A stretch of 12,316 nucleotides of DNA from an uncultured Eubacterium sp. (GTDB taxonomy: Bacteria; Bacillota; Clostridia; Lachnospirales; Lachnospiraceae): the NCBI GenBank assembly GCA_934358495.1, contig CAKRKO010000080.1, positions 1 through 12,316 on the forward strand. Direction: 5' to 3'. This document shows, piece by piece, positions 1 to 7,047 of this stretch; within the stretch, counting starts at the first letter, position 1; every line of letters starts with the position of its first letter. Below the pieces are notes generated by a model. It ran no database searches, had not been told where the DNA came from, and saw nothing but the letters and a program-made list of their open reading frames with translations. A program made the translations under genes and the position numbers.

Positions 1-11
1 ATGAGTTTTTT

Positions 12-39
12 CTATACTTCAAAATACTTGAAAGTATAG
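12..39. repeat. Imperfect inverted repeat near the window start
   Basis: The arm CTATACTTCAA (12-22) pairs with TTGAAAGTATAG (28-39), with one extra A on the right and a 5-nt centre. No T-tract follows on the plus strand, so it does not look like a terminator. It could be an operator or a hairpin in the 3' region of an off-window gene. No credible coding sequence is visible in 1-110: the ATG at position 1 opens only 12 codons and has no visible ribosome binding site. Confidence 0.4.
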
Positions 40-114
40 TGTTTATGCGGATAATCGAAAATTAGATATAAAATTTTTTATAAATAATAGAATGGAAATA
101 CGTTCATTAAAGTC

Positions 115-161
115 AGCTGTATCTGCGCATGCAATTATCGTATTCGCAGATACAGCTTTTT
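115..161 (+). terminator. Rho-independent terminator of an off-window upstream gene
   Basis: A perfect 13-bp stem is formed by AGCTGTATCTGCG (115-127) and CGCAGATACAGCT (145-157) around a 17-nt loop, followed directly by a run of Ts (157-161). This should end transcription of a plus-strand gene lying left of the window and insulate the permease operon. Confidence 0.85.
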
Positions 162-163
162 GA

Positions 164-194
164 TTGGACGGTATTTGATCGAGTCTGATACAAT
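164..194 (+). promoter_or_regulatory. Probable sigma-A promoter of the permease-dehydratase operon
   Basis: A TGaTACAAT extended -10 (186-194) lies downstream of a TTGGAC -35-like hexamer (164-169) with a long 19-bp spacer. It sits just after the upstream terminator and about 78 bp before the permease start, leaving a leader of roughly 70 nt that contains the inverted repeat at 225-251. Assigned by eye from consensus only. Confidence 0.45.
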
Positions 195-224
195 AAATGA
201 CATAAAGGATATCGGTATTCATTT

Positions 225-251
225 AGTTCAGTAACTTGCAAGTACTGAACT
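225..251 (+). promoter_or_regulatory. Inverted repeat in the permease leader
   Basis: AGTTCAGTA (225-233) is the exact reverse complement of TACTGAACT (243-251), and the centre contains the palindrome CTTGCAAG (235-242). The element ends 8 nt before the AAAGGAG ribosome binding site (260-266) of the permease gene. It has no U-tract, so it is not a terminator. It could be an operator downstream of the start point or an RNA hairpin affecting translation; the sequence cannot separate these. Confidence 0.5.
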
Positions 252-271
252 GACAAACGAAAGGAGAAAAA

Positions 272-1615
272 ATGACAGCATTAGGCATTATAGGTATTAT
301 AGCTGCATTCATTATTGTAACAGTATTTACATACAAAGGAATGAATTTGGCGTACGTAGTATTACTGGCATGTCTGGTAGTATTAGTAACAAATGGGTTG
401 CCAATTTTGGAGACATTTCAGGATCCAATCTTAACGGGGGTTGCATCTCAGATACCTGCATTATTACCGTTATATTTATTTGGAGGAATTCTTGGTAAGT
501 TATTTCTTGATTCCGGTGCATCTCAAAAGATGTCAAAAGTTTTATTGGACTATTTGTGCAAAGGAAAAAATGATGTTCAGCGTAGGGTAATTGGTTTCTG
601 TATCGTTTTTATTATTGGTACACTGTTTACATATGTGGGAATTGATCCATATGCAACGCTTTTCATTATGATTGGTATTGGAACGGGTGTCTGTTTTGAG
701 GCAGATATTCCGAGACGGTATTTACCGGTTATGTTAATTTTCGGAACAACATTGGGAAGTGCGATTCCGGGTTCATCATCAGCAGTAAATGTTATCTGTA
801 TGAATTTCCTAGAAGGAACCAGTGCTTTATCAGCAGCAATCCCGGGAATTATTTATTGTGTGATTTTGGTTGGAGCGACATTTTTCTATATTCGCAAACA
901 GATTCGAAAAGATTCAGAAAATGGAATGCACTTTGAATATGGCCCGTTAAAACCACCAGTGGAAATTCCGGAAGAAAATTATCCACCGTTTTTACTTACA
1001 CTTATTCCGCTAATTGCAACTCCGATTTTCGCAAATACGATTTGCGCGGGATATGCATGGGCTGCAATGGCCTTGGGCTGCGTAGTGGCAATCATCTGTT
1101 TTGGAAAATATATTCCAAAGAAAAATGGAAAAAGCAGAATTGCAACAGTTGTTGACAGCTTAAATGATGGTGTAACTTTAGCTGGTGTTCCGGCCGTTAT
1201 TTTACTGAATTTTGCGTTGGGTTATGCAATTCAGGCAGCACCTTCTTTCACAGTAATACAGAATGCGCTTCTGACAATAAAAGGAGCACCGTTAATTATT
1301 TTGGCAGTTATCGGAATTGTTTTCCTGGGATTATCAGCATCAATGTCTGGTCTGATCTTATCATTAGGTGTAGCCGCTTCTGTATTGATTCCGCAGTTAG
1401 GTTTAAATCCGGATGCGGTATACAGAGTATTATTATCTACAAATACAGTACTTGATACACTTCCATTTAATGCTGCTGTAGTAACAATGTTTATGATTAC
1501 CGGTATTAAATACAAAGAAGGTTATCCGCTTGTTTTCCGCACAACGGTTGTATATACATGTATTGGTACATTTGTCGTAGCAATTTTACTTACATTAGTG
1601 CCAGGACTGGCTTAA
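272..1615 (+). CDS. GntP-family permease (gluconate/organic acid transporter type)
   Basis: A 447-residue integral membrane protein, the usual length for the GntP family of proton-coupled gluconate/organic acid symporters. Hydrophobic segments run throughout (for example residues 1-20, 24-42, 104-124, 150-165, 185-205 and the last 22 residues), giving about 12 predicted helices. A Gly/Ser-rich segment GSAIPGSSSA near residue 165 resembles the conserved re-entrant region of this superfamily. The ATG at 272 follows AAAGGAG by 5 nt. The dehydratase gene starts 41 nt downstream with no terminator between, so the two are probably co-transcribed. The partner genes (MaoC-like dehydratase, dehydrogenase) suggest uptake of a small hydroxy or sugar acid, but substrate specificity is not readable. 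A related ion-transporter family such as CitMHS is a less likely alternative. Confidence 0.82.
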   Translation: MTALGIIGIIAAFIIVTVFTYKGMNLAYVVLLACLVVLVTNGLPILETFQDPILTGVASQIPALLPLYLFGGILGKLFLDSGASQKMSKVLLDYLCKGKNDVQRRVIGFCIVFIIGTLFTYVGIDPYATLFIMIGIGTGVCFEADIPRRYLPVMLIFGTTLGSAIPGSSSAVNVICMNFLEGTSALSAAIPGIIYCVILVGATFFYIRKQIRKDSENGMHFEYGPLKPPVEIPEENYPPFLLTLIPLIATPIFANTICAGYAWAAMALGCVVAIICFGKYIPKKNGKSRIATVVDSLNDGVTLAGVPAVILLNFALGYAIQAAPSFTVIQNALLTIKGAPLIILAVIGIVFLGLSASMSGLILSLGVAASVLIPQLGLNPDAVYRVLLSTNTVLDTLPFNAAVVTMFMITGIKYKEGYPLVFRTTVVYTCIGTFVVAILLTLVPGLA

Positions 1616-1656
1616 AACATTAGAATTATCTGTTAATAAAGAGGAGTATATTAGAA

Positions 1657-3102
1657 ATGCAGAATACAAATAGTGATTTTAAAACATTATATCCAGGTGT
1701 TTATGAAAAAGAAGAGCGCGAAGCTTTAAAAAAATATTTTGAAAACGCAGAGAGAATCAATAATAGAGCAGAATTAGATTTAGATAAATTGGTTCAGGGA
1801 ACTCTTCCGGAAGACACACCGGGAATCGGCCCGGTAGTTCCTGTTACAGAAGCAATTGTGAGATATTGCAACGGAAAATATGAGCAGGAAAATCCGCTGT
1901 ATTATGATAAAGAATATGCGCAGGCACATGGATATAAAGATATTTTGGCATATTTTTGCTTTGGAGCCCATGATGATAGCTATACGATTCCATATCCACC
2001 AGAGGTAAGGGACAAGCTACTTGTTTCACAGATTTCACATAGTATTTCAAATCTGGCACCTGTTTATCCTGGGGACACACTTTATATGGTATTAGATCAT
2101 GTTGATGTTGTGGAGGGAACACCTGCAGAGGGCAGTACTTATAGAACTTTTCACAGCAGCATAAAAGGATCTGTATATAATCAGGATAAAGTAAAGGTAA
2201 ATGAGGTAGAGTTTAATACGACAGAAAGTATTGAGATTTATAAAGATAAAAGTATGTCTACCGGAACAAGTTTTGCAGATGTATGGGTAGCACCGGATTG
2301 GCTTTCCAGACCGGCACATCAGTATACCGATGCAGATTATGAAGAAATTAAGAAAATCTGGCGGGAAGAATATTTACGTGGTGATGAAAAATTATATTGG
2401 GAAGATGTAAATGTGGGTGACAGACCGGCAAGAACAGCAGATGGTCCGATTGTAGAATCAGTACTTCCGACAGCACCTTACGGACAGGGAGCAGGAGGAA
2501 GCCGTACTCTGAAAAAAGAAGTTTTGGATGAGGAAATTTTCAAAACTATGATTCGCACAAAAGAAGGTATTTATGTGTTACCAAATAAAGCAGATTATGT
2601 GCCGAGACTTCCGGAAGGATTAGAGGTTATTATGGCCATTGATGATGGACGAAGATCCGGGGAAGAGGAAGAAGAAGGCGCAGTTGATACCAGAGATATC
2701 CATTCATCAGGTGATGAGCAGAGAGCACCACTTATCAACTTCTTTAACAGAGATACCGCTATCCATCACATAAATAACTGGATGGGAGATTATGGAACAA
2801 TCCGTAATATCAAATGGAGCATTATGTCACCGGAGACACATGCTGCGTATGGATTTATTGTTCCAAACAGCCCATTTTATCATCATTATGTAAATCAGGT
2901 TCCGGGTATGGAGGATCGCATTATGGATTCCCATGGACTTACAACAGATATGGCTATTGTAAGCTCCTATGTTCAGAAAAAATATATTGAGAATAACCGT
3001 CATATGGTAAGACTCATATGGTGGATTGAGGATATGGAAGGACATATTTATGCGGATGGAAGTGCCGATGTTGAACTCCCATCCAAACAGGAATCTTTAT
3101 AA
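1657..3102 (+). CDS. MaoC-like double hot-dog acyl dehydratase/hydratase
   Basis: A 481-residue soluble protein resembling the fused FAS1-type/MaoC dehydratases, which carry two hot-dog domains in one chain and add or remove water on (usually CoA-bound) 2-enoyl/3-hydroxyacyl compounds. The N-terminal domain (about 45-200) contains NPLYYDKEYA (79-88), matching the MaoC signature N-P-x-H/Y-x-D...A with Tyr in the His position, as is common in non-catalytic N-terminal halves. The second domain (about 250-475) carries NNWMGDYG (373-380), like the WMGD motif of FAS1-like dehydratases. A flexible link at 331-360 includes five consecutive Glu (336-340). The start follows GAGGAG with normal spacing. 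It is second in an operon with the permease. It ends 12 bp from the convergent LysR gene with no terminator between them. No CoA ligase or transferase lies nearby, so the substrate is unknown. Confidence 0.72.
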   Translation: MQNTNSDFKTLYPGVYEKEEREALKKYFENAERINNRAELDLDKLVQGTLPEDTPGIGPVVPVTEAIVRYCNGKYEQENPLYYDKEYAQAHGYKDILAYFCFGAHDDSYTIPYPPEVRDKLLVSQISHSISNLAPVYPGDTLYMVLDHVDVVEGTPAEGSTYRTFHSSIKGSVYNQDKVKVNEVEFNTTESIEIYKDKSMSTGTSFADVWVAPDWLSRPAHQYTDADYEEIKKIWREEYLRGDEKLYWEDVNVGDRPARTADGPIVESVLPTAPYGQGAGGSRTLKKEVLDEEIFKTMIRTKEGIYVLPNKADYVPRLPEGLEVIMAIDDGRRSGEEEEEGAVDTRDIHSSGDEQRAPLINFFNRDTAIHHINNWMGDYGTIRNIKWSIMSPETHAAYGFIVPNSPFYHHYVNQVPGMEDRIMDSHGLTTDMAIVSSYVQKKYIENNRHMVRLIWWIEDMEGHIYADGSADVELPSKQESL

Positions 3103-3114
3103 TAGATTTTGGAA

Positions 3115-4029
3115 TTATGATTGATTGGTGTAAGCGTACATATATTTTAAAAGCAAATGTAATGCTTCATTTTCGGATTCAATATTATAAAAAATACCTT
3201 TTTCGTAATAATGGGAATCTGCAACTTCAAGAACACGGATGTGCGGGTCAACATAGTACAAGTTAGATTGATTTGTAATCGCAATCCCCATTTTCGCAAT
3301 AATGTGCATTGGAAGGGACAATGGATGACCGGCATATTGAAGATGAAGCTCGTTTATATCAATATCAATATTTAAGTTTTGCAATAAACTTTGTACAGGA
3401 TTTAAGGAGGCGGGCTTTTCGATATCTGGAAGGTAAAGTGGATATTTACGAAGTAAATATTTGGTTTCTTCAGAAGAAATGATATCGGGAAGCTCAGGCT
3501 CTAATGATTTTTCAATGGCTATGTAGGTTTTTTCATGTTCCAGCATAAGAAATTGTATGTGTTCATTATAACTTTGTGGCATTTTCAGGCAGTTGATCAG
3601 ATCATATTTTCCGGTTAAAAGACCATTCCAGATAGCATGGTGGCTGTTTCGATCAAAACGAATTTCAAAATCAGGATGATCCTGACGGAGTGCATTGATG
3701 GAAAGAAGCAGCTGCGGACTGATCAGTTGTTCGTCCATAATAGCAATCGTTAAATGGTGGTCAGAAGTACAATATTTATGGTGGATTTCACTGATCAGAG
3801 AATGAAGTTGATCTGTAACAGGAAGAATACCATAATAAAAATCTCGACCTTCCGGTGTTAAAATTACTTTATTTTTTTCACGAATAAACAAAGGGAAACC
3901 AAGTTCCGATTCGAGATTGATAATTTGCCTCGAAAGGGTGGGCTGCGTAATATAAAAATAATTAGCAACATTCGTATAATTAAGTTCTTCTGCAAGTTTG
4001 ATAAAATAGCCAAGCTGTTGAGTTGTCAT
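3115..4029 (-). CDS. LysR-family transcriptional regulator (likely controls the flanking catabolic genes)
   Basis: A 304-residue LysR-type regulator of standard length. The N-terminal winged helix-turn-helix (residues 1-60) has the typical pattern NVANYFYITQPTLSRQIINLE followed by LGFPLF; the rest is the periplasmic-binding-protein-like effector domain (about 90-295). The ATG at 4029 is chosen because AAAGGAG (4038-4044) sits 8 nt upstream. An in-frame TTG at 4050 would place that ribosome binding site inside the gene and is unlikely. The gene is divergent from the dehydrogenase across about 100 bp and convergent with the dehydratase operon, the usual layout for a local regulator. The effector is probably a metabolite of the neighbouring pathway (inference). 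Confidence 0.9.
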   Translation of the reverse strand: MTTQQLGYFIKLAEELNYTNVANYFYITQPTLSRQIINLESELGFPLFIREKNKVILTPEGRDFYYGILPVTDQLHSLISEIHHKYCTSDHHLTIAIMDEQLISPQLLLSINALRQDHPDFEIRFDRNSHHAIWNGLLTGKYDLINCLKMPQSYNEHIQFLMLEHEKTYIAIEKSLEPELPDIISSEETKYLLRKYPLYLPDIEKPASLNPVQSLLQNLNIDIDINELHLQYAGHPLSLPMHIIAKMGIAITNQSNLYYVDPHIRVLEVADSHYYEKGIFYNIESENEALHLLLKYMYAYTNQS

Positions 4030-4064
4030 CTGAGTAACTCCTTTGTACAAATAAATTTAAAGTT

Positions 4065-4093
4065 ATTATAGCAAAATATCTTATGTTTTTATA
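4065..4093 (-). promoter_or_regulatory. Probable promoter of the LysR gene in the divergent spacer
   Basis: On the minus strand an extended -10 TGCTATAAT occupies 4065-4073, about 35 bp upstream of the LysR start. The -35 near 4088-4093 is poor (A/T-rich), as is common with extended -10 promoters. The spacer must also hold the plus-strand promoter of the dehydrogenase; a weak TATAGT (4090-4095) is the only candidate seen, without a good -35. That would fit a gene needing activation. No clear LysR-type dyad was found here. Confidence 0.45.
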
Positions 4094-4133
4094 GTGAAAA
4101 ATAAACAGAGCAGAAATTAAGAGGAAATAAAAA

Positions 4134-5171
4134 ATGAAAGCTGTAAAATATCATGGACCGGGAAATTTGGAATATGTAGATATTCCGATCCCGGAAGTGA
4201 CAGAAGGAACTGTCTTAGTAAAAATCGTATATTGTGGAATGTGTGGCACAGATATTCATGCTTATAAAATGCCGGGAATTTTTGACTGGGAGTTAGTGCC
4301 TGGACATGAGCCGGTTGGTATTGTAGAGAAAGTTGGTGCCGGTGTTACAAATGTAAAAGTAGGAGATCGTGTGGCAATAGGACCTCCGGGAGATTGTGGA
4401 GAGTGTTATGCTTGTAATACAGGACATCCAAATGTATGTGCAAATGCGTTTCCATCAACATTAGGAATTGGTCCCGGAACACAAGGGGCTTATGCAGAGT
4501 ATATTTTATCAAAACATCCGCAAAACGAATTATTTTTAATTCCGGATGGTGTGGAAATGGAACAGGCAGTTCTTTTTGATGTAATCGGAGTAGGTTTTCA
4601 TGCTGTCAGAAGATCAGAGCTTCAGCTGGGAGAAAATGCAGTTGTAACGGGATGCGGTTCCATTGGTTTGTCTGTAATCCAGGCTGCTAAAATGGCAGGT
4701 GCAAGAAATGTTATCGCATTTGACATGAATGAACATAGACGAATGGTGGCATTGCAGGCCGGGGCAGATTATGCGTTTGATCCAAATTCGAAGGAAGATG
4801 TGGAAAAAGTAAAGAAATTATTGTCACATGAAGGTGGAGCGCATGTATGTTTTGAAGCAGCAGGTCATCCGACATCTACAGAACTCTGTGCTAATCTGTG
4901 CATGTCAGGCGGACAGGTACTTATCGTTGGAAGCGATGGACGCCCGTATGAACTTGTGTCTGCAGCACTTGGACCGCGAGAAATTGATTTTAAACTGAGC
5001 TTTACATATACAAAAGAAGAGATTTATATGTTATTCCAGTTAATTTCAACGGGAAAATGGAAAACGGATATTTACAGCATTGAGAAGGCGCCATTATCAA
5101 ACGCGATTGAGAAAATGGAGCAGTTAGCAAATGGCAAGTTAGATGTTGCCCGAGTACTCTTAATGCCGTAG
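4134..5171 (+). CDS. Zinc-dependent medium-chain alcohol/polyol dehydrogenase
   Basis: A 345-residue medium-chain dehydrogenase/reductase of normal length, oxidising a secondary alcohol with NAD(P). Catalytic zinc ligands are visible as C37 (in GMCGTDIH) and H58-E59 (in PGHEP). The structural zinc lobe is complete: C88, C91, C94 and C102 with the classic 2-2-7 spacing. The Rossmann motif is G-C-G-S-I-G (173-178), and D197 at the end of the second strand suggests NAD rather than NADP. The closest recognisable relatives are sorbitol/threonine-dehydrogenase-like enzymes, but substrate cannot be assigned. The start follows an AGAGGAA site. The nitroreductase gene begins within about 35 bp, so the two probably form an operon. 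It is divergent from a LysR gene and likely under its control. Confidence 0.88.
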   Translation: MKAVKYHGPGNLEYVDIPIPEVTEGTVLVKIVYCGMCGTDIHAYKMPGIFDWELVPGHEPVGIVEKVGAGVTNVKVGDRVAIGPPGDCGECYACNTGHPNVCANAFPSTLGIGPGTQGAYAEYILSKHPQNELFLIPDGVEMEQAVLFDVIGVGFHAVRRSELQLGENAVVTGCGSIGLSVIQAAKMAGARNVIAFDMNEHRRMVALQAGADYAFDPNSKEDVEKVKKLLSHEGGAHVCFEAAGHPTSTELCANLCMSGGQVLIVGSDGRPYELVSAALGPREIDFKLSFTYTKEEIYMLFQLISTGKWKTDIYSIEKAPLSNAIEKMEQLANGKLDVARVLLMP

Positions 5172-5205
5172 TATGGGAATCATTTCAGGAAGGAGCGTTA
5201 TGTTT

Positions 5206-5754
5206 ATGAATCCGATTGAACGTGCGATTAGAGAGAGAAGAAGTATTAGAGCCTATAAGGCAGAACCGATTGCAGAGGAAGATTTAAAAGCGATTGCAAT
5301 GGCTGGAATTTGGGCACCAAATGCTATGAATGAGCAGTTGTGGCACTTTACGGTGGTAAGTGATGCTTCGGTAATAGAACGAATGAATCAGGCAAATATT
5401 GCAGGAACGGAACAGTCTGGAATTGAATTTTTACAGAATAAAGTAAAACAGCCAGAATATCATGCATTTCACCATGCACCGGCCGTTATTATCATTTCCG
5501 CGCAAGAAGGAAAATTTACGGCTTTTGATTGTGGCGCGGCAGCAGAAAATATTGCATTGGCAGCATTTGAGAAAAATATCGGAAGTTGTATGATCGCATC
5601 AGCGGAATTTATGTTTGCGGGAGATCCGGAAATCCGTCAGGTGCTGAAGATTCCTGAGAATCATCAATTTGTATGCGCCATCTCACTTGGTTATTATGAT
5701 CAGTCGCCAAAAAATTCAGAGAGAACAGAAAGTGTAATTGATTATATTCTTTAA
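5206..5754 (+). CDS. Nitroreductase-family flavoprotein
   Basis: A 182-residue protein of the FMN-dependent nitroreductase family, which reduce nitro, quinone or enone-like substrates with NAD(P)H. The N-terminal RRSIRAY (11-17) is the conserved phosphate-binding start of the family, followed by the WAPNAMNEQLW segment (about 33-43) and a C-terminal GSCMIAS-to-LGYY core (about 127-165) typical of the dimeric FMN site. An AAGGAG site at 5190-5195 lies 10 nt before the ATG at 5206 and 4 nt before an ATG at 5200 (two residues longer), so either may be used. The ATG at 5173, right after the dehydrogenase stop, would put the ribosome binding site inside the gene. It is probably co-transcribed with the dehydrogenase; the physiological substrate is unknown. 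Confidence 0.82.
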   Translation: MNPIERAIRERRSIRAYKAEPIAEEDLKAIAMAGIWAPNAMNEQLWHFTVVSDASVIERMNQANIAGTEQSGIEFLQNKVKQPEYHAFHHAPAVIIISAQEGKFTAFDCGAAAENIALAAFEKNIGSCMIASAEFMFAGDPEIRQVLKIPENHQFVCAISLGYYDQSPKNSERTESVIDYIL

Positions 5755-5782
5755 AATAGTTAAGCAATAAATATTGAAAAGC

Positions 5783-5846
5783 ATATGCTCCCTTTTGAAA
5801 AGCAGTTTTTAGGATTCACTGCAATGAAGAGGGAGCATATCTTTTT
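5783..5846. terminator. Bidirectional terminator between convergent genes
   Basis: An 11-bp perfect stem, ATATGCTCCCT (5783-5793) with AGGGAGCATAT (5830-5840), encloses a second small hairpin, GCAGT (5802-5806) with ACTGC (5818-5822). A T-run follows on the plus strand (5842-5846), and the AAAA before the left arm gives a short U-tract on the minus strand. It should end both the nitroreductase and the convergent decarboxylase-family transcript. The 10-mer TTGAAAAGCA occurs twice here (5774-5783 and 5795-5804). Confidence 0.75.
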
Positions 5847-5852
5847 GTGTGG

Positions 5853-6842
5853 TTATTTGTTGAAAATATCCTTGCCATATTTGGTAACTTCATCAATGTA
5901 AACGCCAAATGTTTCCTTATTCGTTGGAATGTAGTATGGAATATAGCGTCCTTTTCCAACATAAGTATCCATGGCACGGCGCACTTCTTTGCGGATGACA
6001 TCTTCCGGTGTGCCTTTCTGATCAATCATCTGATTGTCGATACCACCCATAAGTGTGATCTTGTCACCGCATGTCTGCAGAGCACCTTCGATATCGTTGC
6101 AGAGCATTACCGGCTCTAATGCGTCAATGCCGATTTCAGCCAGATCAGGGATGATCTTGTCCACGTTACCACAGGAGTGATGGATGTAGAGCATACCGTA
6201 ATCATGGATGCGTTTTACATATTTCTCCTCGTTTGGTTTTACAAACTCGCGCCAAATCTCCGGCGAGAAGAACAGGTTTTTGTTGGTTCCCCAGTCATCG
6301 TGCATATGGATGACGTCTGGTTTCAGGTATTTGTAAGCCAGATCGATGCATTTTAATTTGTACTCGCACATAGCGTCAAAAAATTCATGTACTTCATCCG
6401 GGTACTCATAAAATGCGCAGAGGGCATTCTCCATACCAATCAGCTGATTCATACGCTCAAACTGTCCGGAAAGTAAGAGGCAGGATACCACGTCTGTCTC
6501 CGGATTGACATGCATGCCGCCGCACATTGCCTGAAAGATCTGCTCTATAGGCATAAAGTCCAGTGGCGGGAATTTTACTTTTTCTTTCCACTCATCCATG
6601 TCGTCAAATAATTTGAAATTTTTGGCAACCATATTTCCGTCAATGATCGGATCCGGTCCCTGATTGGTCCAGAGTACACCCCAGGCATCCGGGCCTGTTC
6701 CGTAAGGGTCAAATTTGTCACCAAGTTCAATATAACGGTCACCCGGGAATACCACGTCTTTCATGGCGGAGTACACTTCCGGGATGAAATCAGCTTTTTC
6801 GCCTTTTAAGAGTGCTAAGAGTGCTTCTTTGTTTGTCTGCAT
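5853..6842 (-). CDS. Uroporphyrinogen-decarboxylase-family protein (MtaA/CmuA-like methyltransferase fold)
   Basis: A 329-residue member of the URO-D superfamily. In anaerobes such proteins away from heme genes usually act as cobamide- or corrinoid-dependent methyltransferases rather than in heme synthesis. The zinc-type motif HHSCGN (221-226) supplies H222 and C224, the H-x-C pair of MtaA-like enzymes. The conserved MGGID (265-269) lies in the C-terminal barrel. The third zinc Cys expected about 75 residues further on, in a G-x-x-x-x-x-x-C stretch, is missing: that region reads GRYIPYYIPTN (about 298-308). C248 might substitute. The start has AAGGAG (6851-6856) 8 nt upstream. No corrinoid protein or reactivase is adjacent. 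It is divergent from a LysR regulator. True URO-D activity is unlikely from the context. Confidence 0.8.
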   Translation of the reverse strand: MQTNKEALLALLKGEKADFIPEVYSAMKDVVFPGDRYIELGDKFDPYGTGPDAWGVLWTNQGPDPIIDGNMVAKNFKLFDDMDEWKEKVKFPPLDFMPIEQIFQAMCGGMHVNPETDVVSCLLLSGQFERMNQLIGMENALCAFYEYPDEVHEFFDAMCEYKLKCIDLAYKYLKPDVIHMHDDWGTNKNLFFSPEIWREFVKPNEEKYVKRIHDYGMLYIHHSCGNVDKIIPDLAEIGIDALEPVMLCNDIEGALQTCGDKITLMGGIDNQMIDQKGTPEDVIRKEVRRAMDTYVGKGRYIPYYIPTNKETFGVYIDEVTKYGKDIFNK

Positions 6843-6902
6843 AGTTTCTTCTCCTTAAAAAAATAATCCGTTGTGATATTGCATGATCAAACGGTGTGAT
6901 TT

Positions 6903-6973
6903 AGTAAACATTTGGTTACTTTGTGTTTATTATAACAAACTTGCGGGGATATGCAAAATAATGATTTGTTTAC
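6903..6973. promoter_or_regulatory. Candidate operator elements in the divergent decarboxylase-family/LysR spacer
   Basis: The 9-mer TTTGGTTAC (6911-6919) recurs with one change as TTTGTTTAC (6965-6973). An imperfect dyad, AGTAAAC (6903-6909) against GGTTACT (6914-6920), lies just downstream of the minus-strand -10. A further small dyad, TTGC (6941-6944) with GCAA (6953-6956), overlaps the minus-strand -35. These are plausible LysR binding sites, judged by eye only. Confidence 0.4.
6929..6957 (-). promoter_or_regulatory. Promoter of the URO-D-family gene
   Basis: On the minus strand, TTTGCA (6952-6957) and TATAAT (6929-6934) are separated by 17 bp, and the -10 is preceded by TGT, making an extended -10 TGTTATAAT. 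It lies about 87 bp upstream of the start codon, leaving a leader of roughly 80 nt. Confidence 0.65.
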
Positions 6974-7002
6974 CTGACATATGATTTACGGTATGCTATA
7001 TT
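6974..7002 (+). promoter_or_regulatory. Promoter of the second LysR gene
   Basis: CTGACA (6974-6979) is followed after 17 bp by TATATT (6997-7002), itself preceded by TGC (extended -10). It faces away from the URO-D-family promoter; the two -35 elements are only about 16 bp apart, so one bound regulator could affect both. A second TATAAT at 7005-7010 lacks a matching -35. Confidence 0.55.
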
Positions 7003-7047
7003 CCTATAATGTTGTAGGTGTATGAGGGAAAGAGGAGGAGGTTATAC

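Noticed and set aside
1..39. Short open frame starting at position 1
   Set aside because: Only 12 codons, no ribosome binding site visible, and overlaps an inverted repeat.
4030..4050. Longer TTG start for the first LysR gene
   Set aside because: The AAAGGAG site lies inside this extension and is well spaced for the ATG at 4029.
5853..6842. True uroporphyrinogen decarboxylase (hemE)
   Set aside because: No heme biosynthesis neighbours, and the H-x-C zinc motif is that of methyltransferase-type family members rather than of HemE.
7018..7047. Longer GTG start for the second LysR gene
   Set aside because: The extension would encode the ribosome binding site GGAGGAGG as Arg-rich residues; the ATG at 7048 is ideally spaced.
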